Counted from the stretch's first letter, positions 14,342 to 26,046 are shown. The stretch: DNA of 64,000 nucleotides from Pleurotus ostreatus/Saccharomyces cerevisiae fusant (GCA_024196135.1 JAMQCK010000001.1:124001-188000); one strand, 5' to 3'. Notes: generated from the sequence alone by a model not told the origin. Program-made: numbers and translations.

Positions 14342-14721
14342 CTGTACCAGCACGACCATAGATTCCCATAACGCGTAACAGTGCACCAGGAAGGGAAGCT
14401 AGGGGCAACATCGTAACGCGTAATGTGAGCTGGGGAAGCCCGTTACGGACATGAAATAATACGCATTTTTACGCATTTTTTTTCTGCGGCGTAAGATGCG
14501 CAGGGCACGCACTCTACGATAGCTTATTCGTTTGCTCTCTCGTGTGTCGACTCAGAAAACATGCGAGTCGCATAGGGCACGCCGTCATTGGCTCTTGCTT
14601 CGCGATTAGGCGGGAAGCTAATCATCAATCGTAACGCCAGTTCATGGCCGGGAAGCTAGGTCCAAACATCTTCCCGGCGTAACGCGTAACGCCCCGGGAA
14701 GCTACGGTCGTGCTGGTACAG
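14342..14721. mobile_element. 380-bp MITE with 26-bp inverted ends and TA duplication
   Basis: The left end (14342-14367) begins CTGTACCAGCACGACC and the right end (14696-14721) is its inverted copy, with two mismatches over 26 bp. The element is flanked on both sides by TA (14340-14341 and 14722-14723), the target duplication of Tc1/mariner-type transposons. It has no coding capacity. Internal sub-repeats of GGGAAGCTAG and the palindromic motif TAACGCGTTA/TAACGCGTAA recur several times. It starts 155 bp upstream of the GDP-L-fucose synthase ATG. Confidence 0.85.
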
Positions 14722-14723
14722 TA

Positions 14724-15411
14724 ATTCGCACCTTGCTGTGAGCCATTCGACCCTCGAGGACTCATTATCGAAGATCAAAATATCCGAGGCCGCGCAGAGT
14801 ATGTCCTGCCTCTACAGGGGACAATCTCATCATCACTATTCCAACTTTGCTCCCCTCGGGGGCCGGCATGCGGCGACGTTCAGACCTTACTTAACTTCGA
14901 TCCGGCTGGGCCTCACAGATTTGTCAACAAGATTTGCGATAATCCTGTAAGCCTGCGCCGGAAGGAGTATCTTCCCACCCAGTAAGCCTTCAACGAGGCG
15001 AACAATCATGGGCGTAGACGATCCCGCATCGCACTCCCAACTGCAATGTAAGGCGGTTAAGGAGAGGCTGAGTGGAGGCTGGCAAATATACTCTCATGAT
15101 TGTGCTTCAATCTGGTATCTCGGGGCCTTTCCAGACGAGGAAGCAGCGAAAGAACACCTTATTTACCAATGTTGCTACTTGTGGGCCCACCGGAAATAAC
15201 ACGTGCTATCATTACCGGCGGTACGGCCCGATTACGATCCGTTGGAACATTCGCCTGCATCACCGCGATGACCACCACGTATACCCTACTTAGCGCCCGA
15301 GCAACTCCAGAGCACCGACGTCGGCGCCCACGAAGCCGCAGGGAGCACAGACACCTCCATCTGAAACCCAGCCTGGACTACTAGCCAGCTGTACTAAGCC
15401 GACCTCTCACC
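14724..15411. other. 5' flank of FAD synthetase
   Basis: No supported gene. Several short frames exist on the plus strand but none shows family motifs. The region presumably holds the FAD synthetase promoter and 5' UTR. Confidence 0.4.
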
Positions 15412-16938
15412 ATGCTTGACGGCGATAAGATCGCTTCGCAAGTGTACGAATGGGCGGACGGCGACGAGCCGATCTCTCCTTTGATCAAGGAGGCACTCAC
15501 TGTGATTGAGGAGGCGCTGGATGATTACGGGTAAGCCTGGCTTGCGCCTGGAATTTGAGGGATGTCATGCTGAGCGGGCTGCTTCTCAGCTTCGATCGCA
15601 TGTCCATCAGCTTCAATGGCGGGAAGGATTGTGAGTATGCCAATCCGAGTATCGTACACTTCTCAACGAGTCACTTCCTACCCATCGACTCTTATGCTGA
15701 CAGCCTCACAGGCACCGTCCTCTTGCACCTCTACGTGGCCGTACTTTACCGAAGACTACCACCCTCGGAACGAACAACTGCGCCAACCTCAGCCACATCC
15801 GATTCCGCATCCCATACCGCCAACTCCTCCAGCCCCTCACCCTCCCCAACCAACCCCGCCATCACCCACACCCACCCCCTCATCCGAACACCCCACCCCA
15901 TCCCCGCACTCTACATCGCCGTCCCCTCCCCCTTCCCCGCACTCGAGGAGTTCATCGAGCACTGCGCGCAGATCTACAACTTAGATCTGTACTCCATTCG
16001 CCCGCCCTCGGAAAGCAATGCGGTGGAGAGCGTGGACACGCCGCGCGGGGATGGGGTGAGGGCGGGCGCGCCGGTGAAGGACTACATCACTAGTGCGGGG
16101 ACAGCAAAGCCTGCGAAGGCCGTGGGTAAGGCGAAGGGCGCGGAGGGGATGAAGCAGGCGCTGCAGATATACAAGGAGACGTTCCCTCGGATAAGTGCGA
16201 TCCTGATCGGTACGCGGCGGTCGGATCCCCATGGAGGTGAGCCTGAGCCTGTGTTCCTTGCCCATAAGTCGTGTGCCCTTCGTCGCATCCCACTATTCCC
16301 TGTATCTCATAATGTCAACATCGTCTAATCACCCTACAGCTCGCCTATCCTTCCGTAACCCCACTGACCCCGGCTGGCCCGACTTCGAGCGCATCAACCC
16401 CATCATCAACTGGTCGTATAAGGACGTGTGGATCTTTCTGAGGAGATTGGACGTCCCATATTGCTGCTTGTACGATCAAGGGTGAGTCGCAATGCTCCAG
16501 CGTGTTTGGACGTACTTGTTGACGTTACGCCTCAGCTACACATCCCTCGGCTCGACCTTCAACACCTTCCCCAATCCTGCTCTTCTCATCGACGAAGATT
16601 CCCCGTCACCTCCTAAGAATGCCTCTCCCGCACCGGAAGCAGCGAAATCATCGCCACCAGCGTCCGAGCTCGAGCCCTCGCTTTCGGCAGATTCAACATC
16701 GTTGAAGCTCAGCACACCGAATGAGACCGCCGCTAGCGGGACTGCTGTCGGCCGCACTTCCGCTAGCGGGTCCGCAACGCCCTCGCTTAACGGCAGCACC
16801 TCCGCTAGCCGCCTAACTTCGTCCTCCACGTCAAGCCTCTGCTCTAGCGAGCGGCGATACCGGCCTGCTTACGAGCTTACGGACGACGAGCTAGAGCGCG
16901 CAGGGAGGGGGGCGCCGCCGGTGCGAGCAGCAACGTAG
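15412..16938 (+). CDS. FAD1: FAD synthetase (FMN adenylyltransferase), PAPS-reductase fold
   Basis: Transfers AMP from ATP to FMN to make FAD in the cytosol. The P-loop-like signature [17 protein letters not shown] appears once a short intron is removed. The second conserved block is [13 protein letters not shown], joined by splicing to [20 protein letters not shown], then [29 protein letters not shown] and NTFPNPAL. This order matches yeast Fad1. A low-complexity Ser/Thr/Pro insertion follows the first motif (15760-15900). A second Ser-rich stretch lies near 16610-16850 before the terminal [15 protein letters not shown], a typical C-terminal signature. About four introns are used. The stop codon lies inside the first unit of a 28-bp tandem repeat. 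The gene is on the opposite strand to the fucose genes on either side. Confidence 0.93.
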
Positions 16939-17028
16939 GATATCGCTGGTGCGAGCAGTAACGGAGGGTGCTGCCGGTGCGAGCAGTAATGGAGGGTGTC
17001 GCCGGTGCGAACCACGACGTAGTAGACG
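16918..17028. repeat. 28-bp tandem repeat spanning the FAD1 stop codon
   Basis: The core gtgcgagcag (degenerate in the last copy) recurs at 16921, 16949, 16977 and 17005, giving a 28-bp period over about four units. The FAD1 stop (16936-16938) is in the first unit. Since 28 is not a multiple of three, copy changes could alter the C-terminus. Confidence 0.85.
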
Positions 17029-17516
17029 GGTCCGACGCGAGGTGCGAATGCGAGCTACAGGATGTAAGCGCAGGCCTACAGGGATTGCGGTGGGAATGGT
17101 GCGCGGCGTAGGGTGAGGTGATCGGCGAGGAAGCAGACCCGGACTATACTAGACGAAGAAATGAAGGGGCTAATGTACTTACTGATAGAACAACCATCGG
17201 ACTCACGGCGAACGCATCGTCACCGTGATCACCTTCCATTTGCCTTCACGAGGATTGCTCTGCCGGCGGCTATTATGTGTGCTTTCGAACCCAGCATCCA
17301 TCTCGCAACCGTCGTATCAACAGGCAGTAATACAGTGCTATCCATACCGGTCCGTTTTTACAATTGTATCTACTCGGAACTCAACTCACTCGTTCGTTCT
17401 ATGTTCGCTGGTTATGACTGCCTTCCCGCGGGTCATCAACACCCTCCCGCCTCTGAAATCTCAGGTTTTCCCTGACTATCCACGGTACCGGGAAACCTGA
17501 GCTATACGCGCTTCCC
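17029..17516. other. Convergent 3' region between FAD1 and GMD
   Basis: Nothing coding is supported here. The two genes end toward each other, so this is shared 3' UTR and terminator sequence. Confidence 0.5.
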
Positions 17517-19235
17517 CTAGTTCTGATCCTCGACCAAAGACTTCGCCGCCTTTAGGTCCGCGGCGACCATCTCCTTCACGAGCGAGTCGAAGTCAACGCG
17601 GCGTCTCCAGCCGAGGACGCGCTCCGCCTTCGCGGGGTTGCCGTGGAGGAGGCTGTAGAGTGAGAGTTAGTACGTTGTTTTTTGAAGACGATTCGTGGAG
17701 TGAAAGAGCACGGGATATTAGACGAGGGAGGGGGTACGTACTCGACTTCAGCAGGACGGAAGTACCGCGGGTCGACCTTGACGACAACCTTGCCGGTCTT
17801 TGTGTCAACGGCCTCTTCATCGACGCCCTCTCCACGCCACCTGTGAATAGGTCAGCAACTGAGATACAGAATCGTGCTATGCATAGCAGGAAGGGCATAG
17901 TAGATATGCGCAGTCCCGAAGACGGTGCGCGCAGTGGAAAGGTGGAGATGCGATGTGAAAGGCTATACAATCCGGGGAAAATCCAAGAAAAAGAAGCCAA
18001 GAATTGAAAGGGCGCATATACTCACTGCAATTGTACGTCCACGCATGCGAACGCCTTCTCCACGTATTCCCGCACTGGGTGGGTTTCGCCGGTCGCGAGA
18101 ACGAAGTCGCTCGCCTCCGGCTGCTGTAGCATGAGCCACATTCCCTCCACGTAGTCGCGAGCTAGTCAAATAGGTTAGCTATGTGCGGCCATACAGGTGT
18201 AGACCACCGAGCGATGCGAGCATCGGACGGATAGCATTGTGAACGCTGCAGAGCAATCTCCGGCGCAGATGGACAATCGCCGCGCCTCATTATTGCCACA
18301 CAGAGAAAAATGACACATACCATGTCCCCAATCACGCTTAGCGTCAACGTTCCCGAGGTACAGGCACGACTGCTTCCCGAGCGAGATGTCCGCCACTGCG
18401 CGCGAGATCTTGCGCGTCACGAACGTCCTTCCGCGCCGCGGGCTCTCGTGGTTGAACAGGATCCCGTTGCACGCGAACATCCCGTACGACTCGCGGTAGT
18501 TGACGACGATCCAGTACGCGTAGAGCTTCGCGACGCCGTACGGCGAGCGCGGGTAGAATGGCGTCGTCTCGCTCTGCGGGGTCTCGACGACCTTGCCGTA
18601 GAGCTCGCTGGTGGACGCCTGGTAGAAGCGGATGTGCTTCTCAAGGCCGCAGGTGCGGATGGCGTCGAGGAGGCGGAGGGTGCCTAGGCCGGAGACGTCG
18701 CCGGTGTACTCGGCCATTTCGAAGGAGACCTTGACGTGGGACTGCGCGCCGAGGTTGTAGATCTCGGTCGGCTGGACGGAGGCGATGATGTAGACGAGGT
18801 TGGTGCTGTCGCTGAGATCGCCATAGTGCAGCTTGAACTTTCCAGGGCCTGTGAAAGAAGAGAGGGGGTCAGGGCACGCGAGGTGATTGGCAGCATTCAC
18901 GCACGCTCTATGGACGAGTCCTCGAAGAGATGGTGAAGACGCCCAGTGTTAAAGCTCGACGATCGGCGAATGATCCCATGGACCTCGTAGCCCTTGTCGA
19001 GGAGGAACTCTGTGCTTGAGGGACGTTAGGTCTCTCTGCCCGATCTGCAAGAGAGGAGGCACGCGCGCACAGGTATGATCCGTCCTGCCCAGTGATGCCT
19101 GCGGACGCGTTGAGTGCACCAGCTCGTGTCTTGTGACGCGCGCGACGTACCGGAAATGAGCGCGACTTTGCGCTTCCTGTACTCCTCGGGCGAGGGGAGG
19201 TTGAGGCGGGCGAAGGCGGGCGCGACGGTGGTCAT
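17517..19235 (-). CDS. GMD: GDP-mannose 4,6-dehydratase
   Basis: Converts GDP-mannose to GDP-4-keto-6-deoxy-mannose, the first committed step to GDP-L-fucose, with bound NADP. The N-terminal exon ends [10 protein letters not shown]. Splicing then gives [43 protein letters not shown] and [20 protein letters not shown]. The catalytic set is present: Thr and Glu in [12 protein letters not shown], and Tyr-x3-Lys in [61 protein letters not shown] and a tail ending SLVEDQN complete the family pattern. At least seven introns interrupt it. It lies between FAD synthetase and the transporter, transcribed in the same direction as both other fucose genes. A TATAAATA box sits 75 bp upstream of the ATG. 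Confidence 0.95.
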
Positions 19236-19309
19236 CGTTTAGGTGATGATGATGGCGGGAGGAGGGAAGGCGGAAGGAAGAGGGGGTTTGTCTGGAATGG
19301 GCGGGGTCG

Positions 19310-19317
19310 TATTTATA
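19310..19317 (-). promoter_or_regulatory. TATA box of the GMD gene
   Basis: On the minus strand the sequence reads TATAAATA, 75 bp upstream of the GMD start codon, in a region without coding frames. Confidence 0.6.
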
Positions 19318-19616
19318 CGCGGCCGACGAGGGAGATGCGTACAAACTCTATGTCAGATTTAGATCTGGGCGACGCGCGCAGCCGCCGCGGGGGGACGCGC
19401 ATTGCGCAGCATGCTAACATGCACTTTTCAGGATAAAGGTGGCGTCGCATACCTGGCAGACTGGCGACTTGCTGAGGACTTGCAGGGCGACATGGTGACG
19501 GGAATAAGTAAATATGCCACTGTAAAGACTGACAAGTAACTCGAATCACAACCCTCTAGTCGCTCTAGCATGCAATATGCGGGACGCTATCCAAAGCTCT
19601 AAGGAACACCGTATAT

Positions 19617-20942
19617 TTACTCTGGCCGCTTGCCCTCGCCAGCCTCTACATCCTCCATCTTGACCCGCTCGTATGCGTGTCGGGACTCCTGCTGCTGCTG
19701 TTCGTTGTGCTTGACCCAGGTGTACAAGATGGAGCCGCCGAGAATGACCGCAATCGAGGTAGCGCGTCCGCTGAAGGCTAAGGTGAGCAAAGTGGTGGTA
19801 GCGAAGGAGAAGCACGTACGTCGTGATAATGTCGTGGAAGAGCCACACACCGAGCAGGGACGCGGCAACACCACGGACGGCGGAGGACACCATGTGCGTG
19901 ATAGGGGACGTGACCTTGATGGACAGCAAGCTCGCAATGCTCATGGCGAAGCCCAGGACACCCTACATGCCGTCAGTAGTGCATCGTACCGACACTCATG
20001 CAAGCTCACCGTAATCGCCGACCCCCACAGGAACGTAGTCAGAGCCGATGACCGGCCCTCAATCAGCTCGTCGACACCGAAGAGCAGCTTCATGATATCC
20101 GGACCCTCCCCAGCAAGAACCATGATCGGCGCGAGAGCCATCGCGCTGAGCAGGTTGGTGTACCATGACAGCAAAAGTGCGCTGCCATTGACGACGTTCA
20201 AGCTCTGCTTGATAACGACCGAGTGCATGGCGGTGATCATGGACGAGGTCACGCCGAAGAAGATACCCTTCGGGGACACGGGTGTGCCGTCGAGGAACAC
20301 GCCAATGAAGAAGCCGAGCGTCACGATCCCGCACGAGGCGAGCACGCTGAGCGATGGGCGCGAGTGGAGGACAACGCAGGAGGTGACGACGGTGAAGGGG
20401 AGGACGAGGCCACGCGCAACCTGGTAGAAGGACGCGTCGACGTACTTAAGCGTGTAGTTGCTGAAGCTGGGGGAGCGTTAGTGCGGGGACACGTCGGAGG
20501 GGTGTATGCTGCGCACCTCAGGCCAACAACGTTCAGTCCGACCATCGCAACGAGGCCCTTGCAGACCTTGAGATCGAAGTGCAGGCGGTCCGGAAGCAGG
20601 CGCAGGGCATCGGAGGCAAGGAAGAGAAGCGCGGCGATGGCTAGTTGCGTGAACAGGAAGAAGAGCGGGGTGTTGGTGCTGATCAGCACCCATTTATTTC
20701 TGCGAAATGTTCAGGAGGGGACCGAGGTCGTGCACGGTGTGCGCTCACGCCATGACCATCTGACGTACAGTATGAGCCAGCGCTACTTAAGCCATGGGCA
20801 GTACACTCACCGACAGTGCCGCTACCAAGTAGAATGCCACGACGCCGATCTGCAGACGCGTTCAGGCGCGCTCCATGCAACATGCCTGCCTACGCACCAC
20901 TGCCGCTCTCGATTGCGGTTTCGGGGGATTTTGCTGCGACAT
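19617..20942 (-). CDS. GDP-fucose-type nucleotide-sugar transporter (SLC35C-like)
   Basis: Multi-pass drug/metabolite-transporter protein, predicted to exchange GDP-fucose for GMP at the Golgi or ER membrane. Short exons give MSQQNPPKPQSRAAV, IGVVAFYLVAALS and MVMANKWVLISTNTPLFF. The core then reads VCKGLVAMVGLNVVGL, ASFYQVARGLVLPF, SVLASCGIVTLGFFIGV, GTPVSPKGIFFGVTSS, VNGSALLLSWYTNLLSAMAL, IKVTSPITHMVSSAVRGV and GGSILYTWVKHNEQ. Blocks such as (I/L)K-x-TSP-x-TH-x-VS and the final YTWVK match human SLC35C1. Specificity for GDP-fucose is inferred from this similarity and from the adjacent GMD and fucose synthase genes. GDP-mannose is the main alternative. The C-terminal tail is charged and cytosolic (HAYERVKMEDVEAGEGKRPE). 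Confidence 0.85.
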
Positions 20943-21696
20943 CGTGTGGGCAGGCGAGGGGGACACTCCAATTCGCTGTCAGCAAATAGCCTTGCGCTTC
21001 GTTGGCGATAGGCTCACGATGATGGGGAGAGCAAAGGTGCGGACGGGAGCAATAATGAGCGACTCCCGGTTATCGGAAGGAATATAAGGGTAAGATAGGG
21101 TAGCTAGAGGGCTGGACGTAGGGTTAGGGAGGAAGGGCGGTGGGCGTTAAAAAGAAGCTGAAGGGCTGTCTCTCGCCGCAGCGGCCGTGCCGCAGCTCTC
21201 AGGCTTTCCGTTTCCCCGAAAGTATTAAGCCGGCCCGGCCGACCTACAAGCACCCACAGCAAAGGAAATATGGTCATGATAGAGCTCTCTGCTCAAGCTA
21301 ATGTACGAAGGGAGGTAATGACGCCAACGAGGATGATTACCCGAGGTTTTGGAGGAAACAATGTTGGCGGTGGCAAGGCCGTGACGAAAATCACTGCCCT
21401 GTGCAGCCAGAGTGACACTTTTGACCACCATACTGTACGGACAGTGATGTATGGGCTCTATATGTTAACCACTGTAACTTTGCCAGCTACTGTATCTCTG
21501 TATGCAAGCCGTCTGTAGACTCGGAGGGTCAGAATGACTCAATGAGATTGAAGGTCCACTGACCGTGACAGCTGTGACATCACGCGACGCGTCGGTCAAT
21601 TGATTCAATGATTGAGCGCACGGCGCTCGCGCGCGCGTTATTGTTCATCTCTTGTCTCCTCCCTCATCTCCTCCTTGACCTTTAGTACCCTTCATC
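20943..21696. other. Divergent promoter region between transporter and MRE11
   Basis: No coding frame is supported. It holds 5' flanks of two divergent genes. A CG-alternating tract occurs near 21625, and one isolated TTAGGG occurs near 21115. Confidence 0.5.
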
Positions 21697-24503
21697 ATGA
21701 CAGACCTCGAGAATGGAAGCCCTCCTCCGACACAACCTCCAGACATACAGAATCCAGGTGAGCAGCAAACCATGAGAAGTCTGGCAAACGGGCGCTAAAC
21801 TCCAGAAGACCAGGAAGACATGATTCGTATCATGCTCGCCACAGACAATCACATAGGGTATATGGAGCGCGACCCTATACGTGGACAAGACTCTATCAAC
21901 ACGTTCAAAGAGATACTGCAGCTCGCTGTAAAACACGACGTATGGCCCGTAGAACAATGGACGATCGAGCGGTGTGGCTGACGCTGCTTACGTTCAGGTC
22001 GACTTCATTCTGCTTGCGGGCGATCTATTTCACGAGAACAAACCCTCTCGAGAATGCTTGTATCAAGTGATGGCATTGCTACGGGAGTACACGATGGGGG
22101 ACAAGCCGGTGCAAGTGGAACTGCTGAGCGATCCGAACGACGGGAAGGCAGATGGTTATTCGTGCGTGACAGTGCAGTTAGCACCTTTCTCAAGACTGAC
22201 CCAACTCACCGCAGCTTCCCTGCAGTCAACTACGAAGACCCTAACCTCAACGTCGGCATCCCCGTCTTCTCCATCCACGGCAATCATGACGACCCACAAG
22301 GCGCTGGCGCCGTGCGTACCCCTCTTGCATTCTCACTTCAACGTCTTACATGATTCCAGGAAGGTGCTCTCTGCGCTCTTGACGTGCTCTCCGTCTCCGG
22401 CTTGATCAACTACATGGGCAAGTTCGACCTGCCACTCTCCGAGGCAGCAGCAGCTAAGGACGGAATCGCTGTGAAGCCTGTACTCCTACGCAAGGGAAAT
22501 ACCCTGCTGGGCTTGTATGGCATTGGCAACGTGAAGGACGCGCGCATGCACTTCGAGCTGCGGAGTAACCGCGTGAAGATGTTCATGCCGCGAGACAAGG
22601 ATAGTTGGTTTAACATCCTACTGCTGCATCAGAATCGGTAAATAACAGCACTGTGTCAGTCCGTGACTTCACTAACCTAGACCAAACAGCGTCAAGCATG
22701 GCCCGCAAGAGTTTGTCCCGGAGGGCATGTTCGACGACAGCGTCGACCTCGTCGTCTGGGGGCACGAGCACGATTGTAGGATCGTCCCCGAGCCTGTCGC
22801 GGGCAAGAACTACTACATCACTCAACCTGGATCCTCGGTCGCAACATCCCTTTCCGAAGGCGAGACCATTCCCAAGTAAGCAGTCTCTCCTCTTGGGCTT
22901 CACTGTATTGACTGCGGTTAGGCATGTGGCCATTGTCTCCATCCAAGGCAAGGAGTTTAAATTCGACCCCATCCGCCTCCGCACAGTCCGCCCCTTCGTT
23001 ACCGAAGAAGTCGTCCTCAGCGAAATCGCTGACGAAGAAGACCTCGACCTCACCGACCAGTCCCAAATCCACAAGTACCTCAAATCCCGCGTCGACGCCC
23101 TCATCGCGCGCGCCCACGAGGAATGGGAGGCCCGGAACGCCGAGGCCGTCGAGCAGGGAGACGACCCACTACCCTCCATGCTCCCCCTCGTCCGCCTGCG
23201 CGTCGAGACGACGGGTGTGTCGGAGATGTCGAACCCGGTGCGCTTCGGGCAGGAGTTCCAGGGCCGCATCGCGAACCCGCGCGACGTGCTCATCTTCCAC
23301 CGCGCGAAGCGGATGGCGCGGAATGCGAAGGTGGCGATCGAGAAGCCGGAGCTGAGCATCGACGACCCGGAGCTGACGACGTCGGAGAAGCTGGAGAAGG
23401 TGCGGGTGGGGACGTTGGTGCGGGAGTTTTTGGCCGCGCAGGATATCCAGCTGTTGGGGGAGATGGGAATGTCGGATGCGATACGGATGTTTGTGGAGAA
23501 GGACCAGATCCATTCGATTCAGGAGTGAGTTTGCGGGTAGATGAGGGAGATGGTACTGACGCTTTATGTTCAGGCATGTGCAGGCCGAGTTGAAGAAGAT
23601 GCAGCAGAACATGCGGATAGACAACAAGCTGGAAAAAGAGTTGGATGATTCAGACATCGAAGAGCTGGTGAGTCCTCTCCCCCTCTCCCCATCTAACTCG
23701 AGCTGACCTCCACCAGCTACACAAAGCCAAGGAGAATCAGGAGAAGGAGTACGAGGAAACGTACAAGCAGCGCAAGTCTACGAAGGTATGTCGAATTACG
23801 CTCAATTGTCGACTACTTCTGATCTTCTCCAGGGCAAAGGCAAAGCAAAGGCGCCTTCTCCGACACCCGCAGAGGAGTCCGACGACTCCATGAAGATGGA
23901 CATCGACCTCGGTACCAAGGGCTCCGACTTCGACGACGACATGGAGTCGGACCCGCCTCCGAAGAAGAAAGCTCCTGCGCGGAAGGCGCCTGCGAAGAAG
24001 GCTGCGCCCGTGAAGAAAGCGCCGGCACGAGGAGGGAGAGGGAAGAAGGCGGCGACGCCGGTGAGTATAGCGATGTGTAGGACCAGTGTGAAAGATTACT
24101 CAATCAAGAGCAGGACGATTCGGACGAGGCCGAGGTCATCGACATCGACGACGTGAGCGGCAGTGAGGACGATGATGAGCCGCCCCCGCCTCCAAAGAAG
24201 AAGACGAATCGCGCGGCGACGTTGAGGTAGGCGTACGGTGGTGCTACTCGAGAACTTCAATGCTAACCTTCGCGCCTCTAGTCAAACAGGAACGAAGAAA
24301 GCCCCCGCGAAGAAGAAAACCGCAGCGGGCTCGTCGAAGCAGACGCAGCTCACGTTCACACCTGCAACAACACAGCGGACGTCGAGTCGGGCTGCGGCGA
24401 CGAGGGCGAGGGGGAAGATTGTGGTGAGTGGAGGCTGCGAATGGGCTTCAATGTCAACTTTAGCTGACCCATTGCGCAGATCGAGGACGACAGCGATGAT
24501 TGA
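21697..24503 (+). CDS. MRE11: MRE11 double-strand break repair nuclease
   Basis: Mn-dependent nuclease of the MRX/MRN complex with Rad50, acting at double-strand breaks, telomeres and meiotic recombination. The phosphoesterase motifs appear in order: [53 protein letters not shown], then [13 protein letters not shown] and [18 protein letters not shown]. The capping/Mre11 DNA-binding region follows ([37 protein letters not shown]). The C-terminal third is a coiled, then low-complexity region of lysine/alanine/proline and acidic stretches, ending IEDDSDD. This matches the basic/acidic tails that bind DNA in fungal Mre11. Ten or so introns of about 50 nt are needed. The start is the first ATG and encodes [16 protein letters not shown], spliced to [10 protein letters not shown]. 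No break was seen. Confidence 0.95.
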
Positions 24504-24874
24504 TATATCTTCGACTACACTGTGTTATCTACATGTACACACTGCTTAATGTGCTGATCATCTATTCACTGCTGTAGGAGGCTCCGTTCGCGCTCGCCGT
24601 CGAGAAAGCTGTCGACGGAGCCCCGTGCCACCTACGTTCCTCGCAAGGTTTCCGAGGTTTGCGCGCGCCTTGGAGATCGAGCATTGAAGTGCGCCCCTTG
24701 TTCCTCGACTGATACCCAGGTGAGTCCTCGTCCCTCGCCTGTCGCACAGGTGCCTCGACAAACAGGCGAATGTCCGGAGGGCAAGCGCGTCGAGGCAAAC
24801 CATCATCGTGCCGAAGTTTATAAGGTTATGCATCCCCGCGACGAGAGCGCGAACCGCGTCGCCCAGAGATCTGT
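24504..24874. other. 5' flank of the CBM1 gene
   Basis: There is no gene between the MRE11 stop and the CBM1 start. It carries the TATA box listed separately. Confidence 0.5.
24817..24823 (+). promoter_or_regulatory. TATA box of the CBM1 gene
   Basis: TTTATAA lies about 55 bp upstream of the ATG at 24875, the expected position for a strongly regulated secreted protein. Confidence 0.6.
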
Positions 24875-26046
24875 ATGTATCTCCTCTTTTTCATCTCTAT
24901 CATCCTCACCCTCGGTGCATCCGCCCAAACCGTCGCCGACCCATGGGGCCAATGCGGCGGCACCGGCTGGGCGGGCGCCACGACCTGCCCAAGTGGCTAC
25001 ACCTGCACCGTCAGCAGCGAGTACTACTCGCAATGTGTCCCCGGGAGCGGCATTGGTGGCAGTGGAGGGGGATCGGGCACGGCCACAACGACCGCGGCCG
25101 GCGGGTCTGCGACGCTCGTGCCGGGGTATTCGTTCATCAGGGCGGTGGTGAGTGCTCTTGCTCATACCACTCTGTGCAGCGCTAGCCTCTGTGTACGATG
25201 GCTAAGGGGCTGACACTGTCCACATTCAGCAAGCCCCCAACTTCCATAAGTACCTCCAGTCGGAAGTCCTTGGGACGGCGTCCGACGCGGTCTTGGGCGA
25301 GCCCGCGGACGCGGCGCAATTCGAGATCACGGGCGGGCAGTTGGTGCAACATGCGTCGGGTGGGTGGGCATATGCGAGCGCCTATTGTATCTTTTCGAGT
25401 CCTTCTCTTTGATCGACCCTCTTCTCTCTGTTCGAGCCATGTCTCTCTGTCCAAACCTATTCTCTTCGTTCGAGGATCAATCACAAAAGACGTGTATACT
25501 TAACTCAAACACTAACCCCAACGCTTCCTCCGTCAGCCGCCCCCCTCTACGCCACCGTCGAACCCCCCGCCGGCGCGGACACCAAGAAGCTCAAGGTAAC
25601 CTGGTCGGCGAGCAAGGACACGCTCGGCACCTTCGTCTTCCAGGGCGATTCGGTGGAGTGGAGCTCGCCGAGTGTGAAGCGGCAGCAGGATAATGTGGGT
25701 GTGCGGAGTTTGCTTAGCAAACTTCAAAAAGCGTAGCAAACTTTGCTACACTTTTTGACTGGCGGCTGGCGGACCTTGCTAGTCTCGTGAACCGTGCTCG
25801 ACACCTCTTGTGTGTCCGACCCTTGGTAGGTTGGATGCTGACTATCGTATGCAGGCCTGGCTCGTCTGCGAGGATGAGGAGGGACATAAGGACGTGTATA
25901 TCAACTTGGGCCCGTATTCGTACGTCCCGCCGCGTTCGTTGGTGGATGAAGGCTAAATAACCTGCCCAACTTACAGGTACCAAACACCCGAAGGCTGCGT
26001 CGACCAGACGATCCACGGGTATACGGGTTCGACGGCGACGGCCTGA
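24875..26046 (+). CDS. Secreted CBM1 protein with uncharacterised C-terminal domain
   Basis: Extracellular cellulose-associated protein. Residues 1-18 ([18 protein letters not shown]) form a signal peptide. A fungal CBM1 module follows directly: [20 protein letters not shown] plus the YYSQC end, with its cysteines and aromatic face conserved. A Gly/Ser/Thr linker leads to about 130 residues in four exons: [64 protein letters not shown] and [21 protein letters not shown] recognise no catalytic family there, and the composition suggests a beta fold. It could be a non-catalytic binding domain or an unknown enzyme. One intron (about 25695-25854) is unusually long and contains palindromes. A 34-bp tandem repeat begins right after the stop. 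Wood or litter decay is the likely context. Confidence 0.85.
25707..25758. repeat. Two adjacent palindromes inside a CBM1-gene intron
   Basis: The first (25707-25723) has perfect 7-bp arms, AGTTTGC and GCAAACT, with a 3-nt loop. The second (25724-25758) has 17-bp arms, TCAAAAAGCGTAGCAAA and its inverse with one mismatch, around a single C. Both share the TTTGCT/AGCAAA core. They look like a small inserted element in a 160-nt intron. Confidence 0.85.

Noticed and set aside
19630..20427. 265-codon plus-strand frame
   Set aside because: It is antisense to the GDP-fucose-type transporter exons; its translation is low-complexity and shows no family motif.
21105..21125. Single TTAGGG near 21115
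   Set aside because: One copy only and inside a promoter region, so not an interstitial telomere array.
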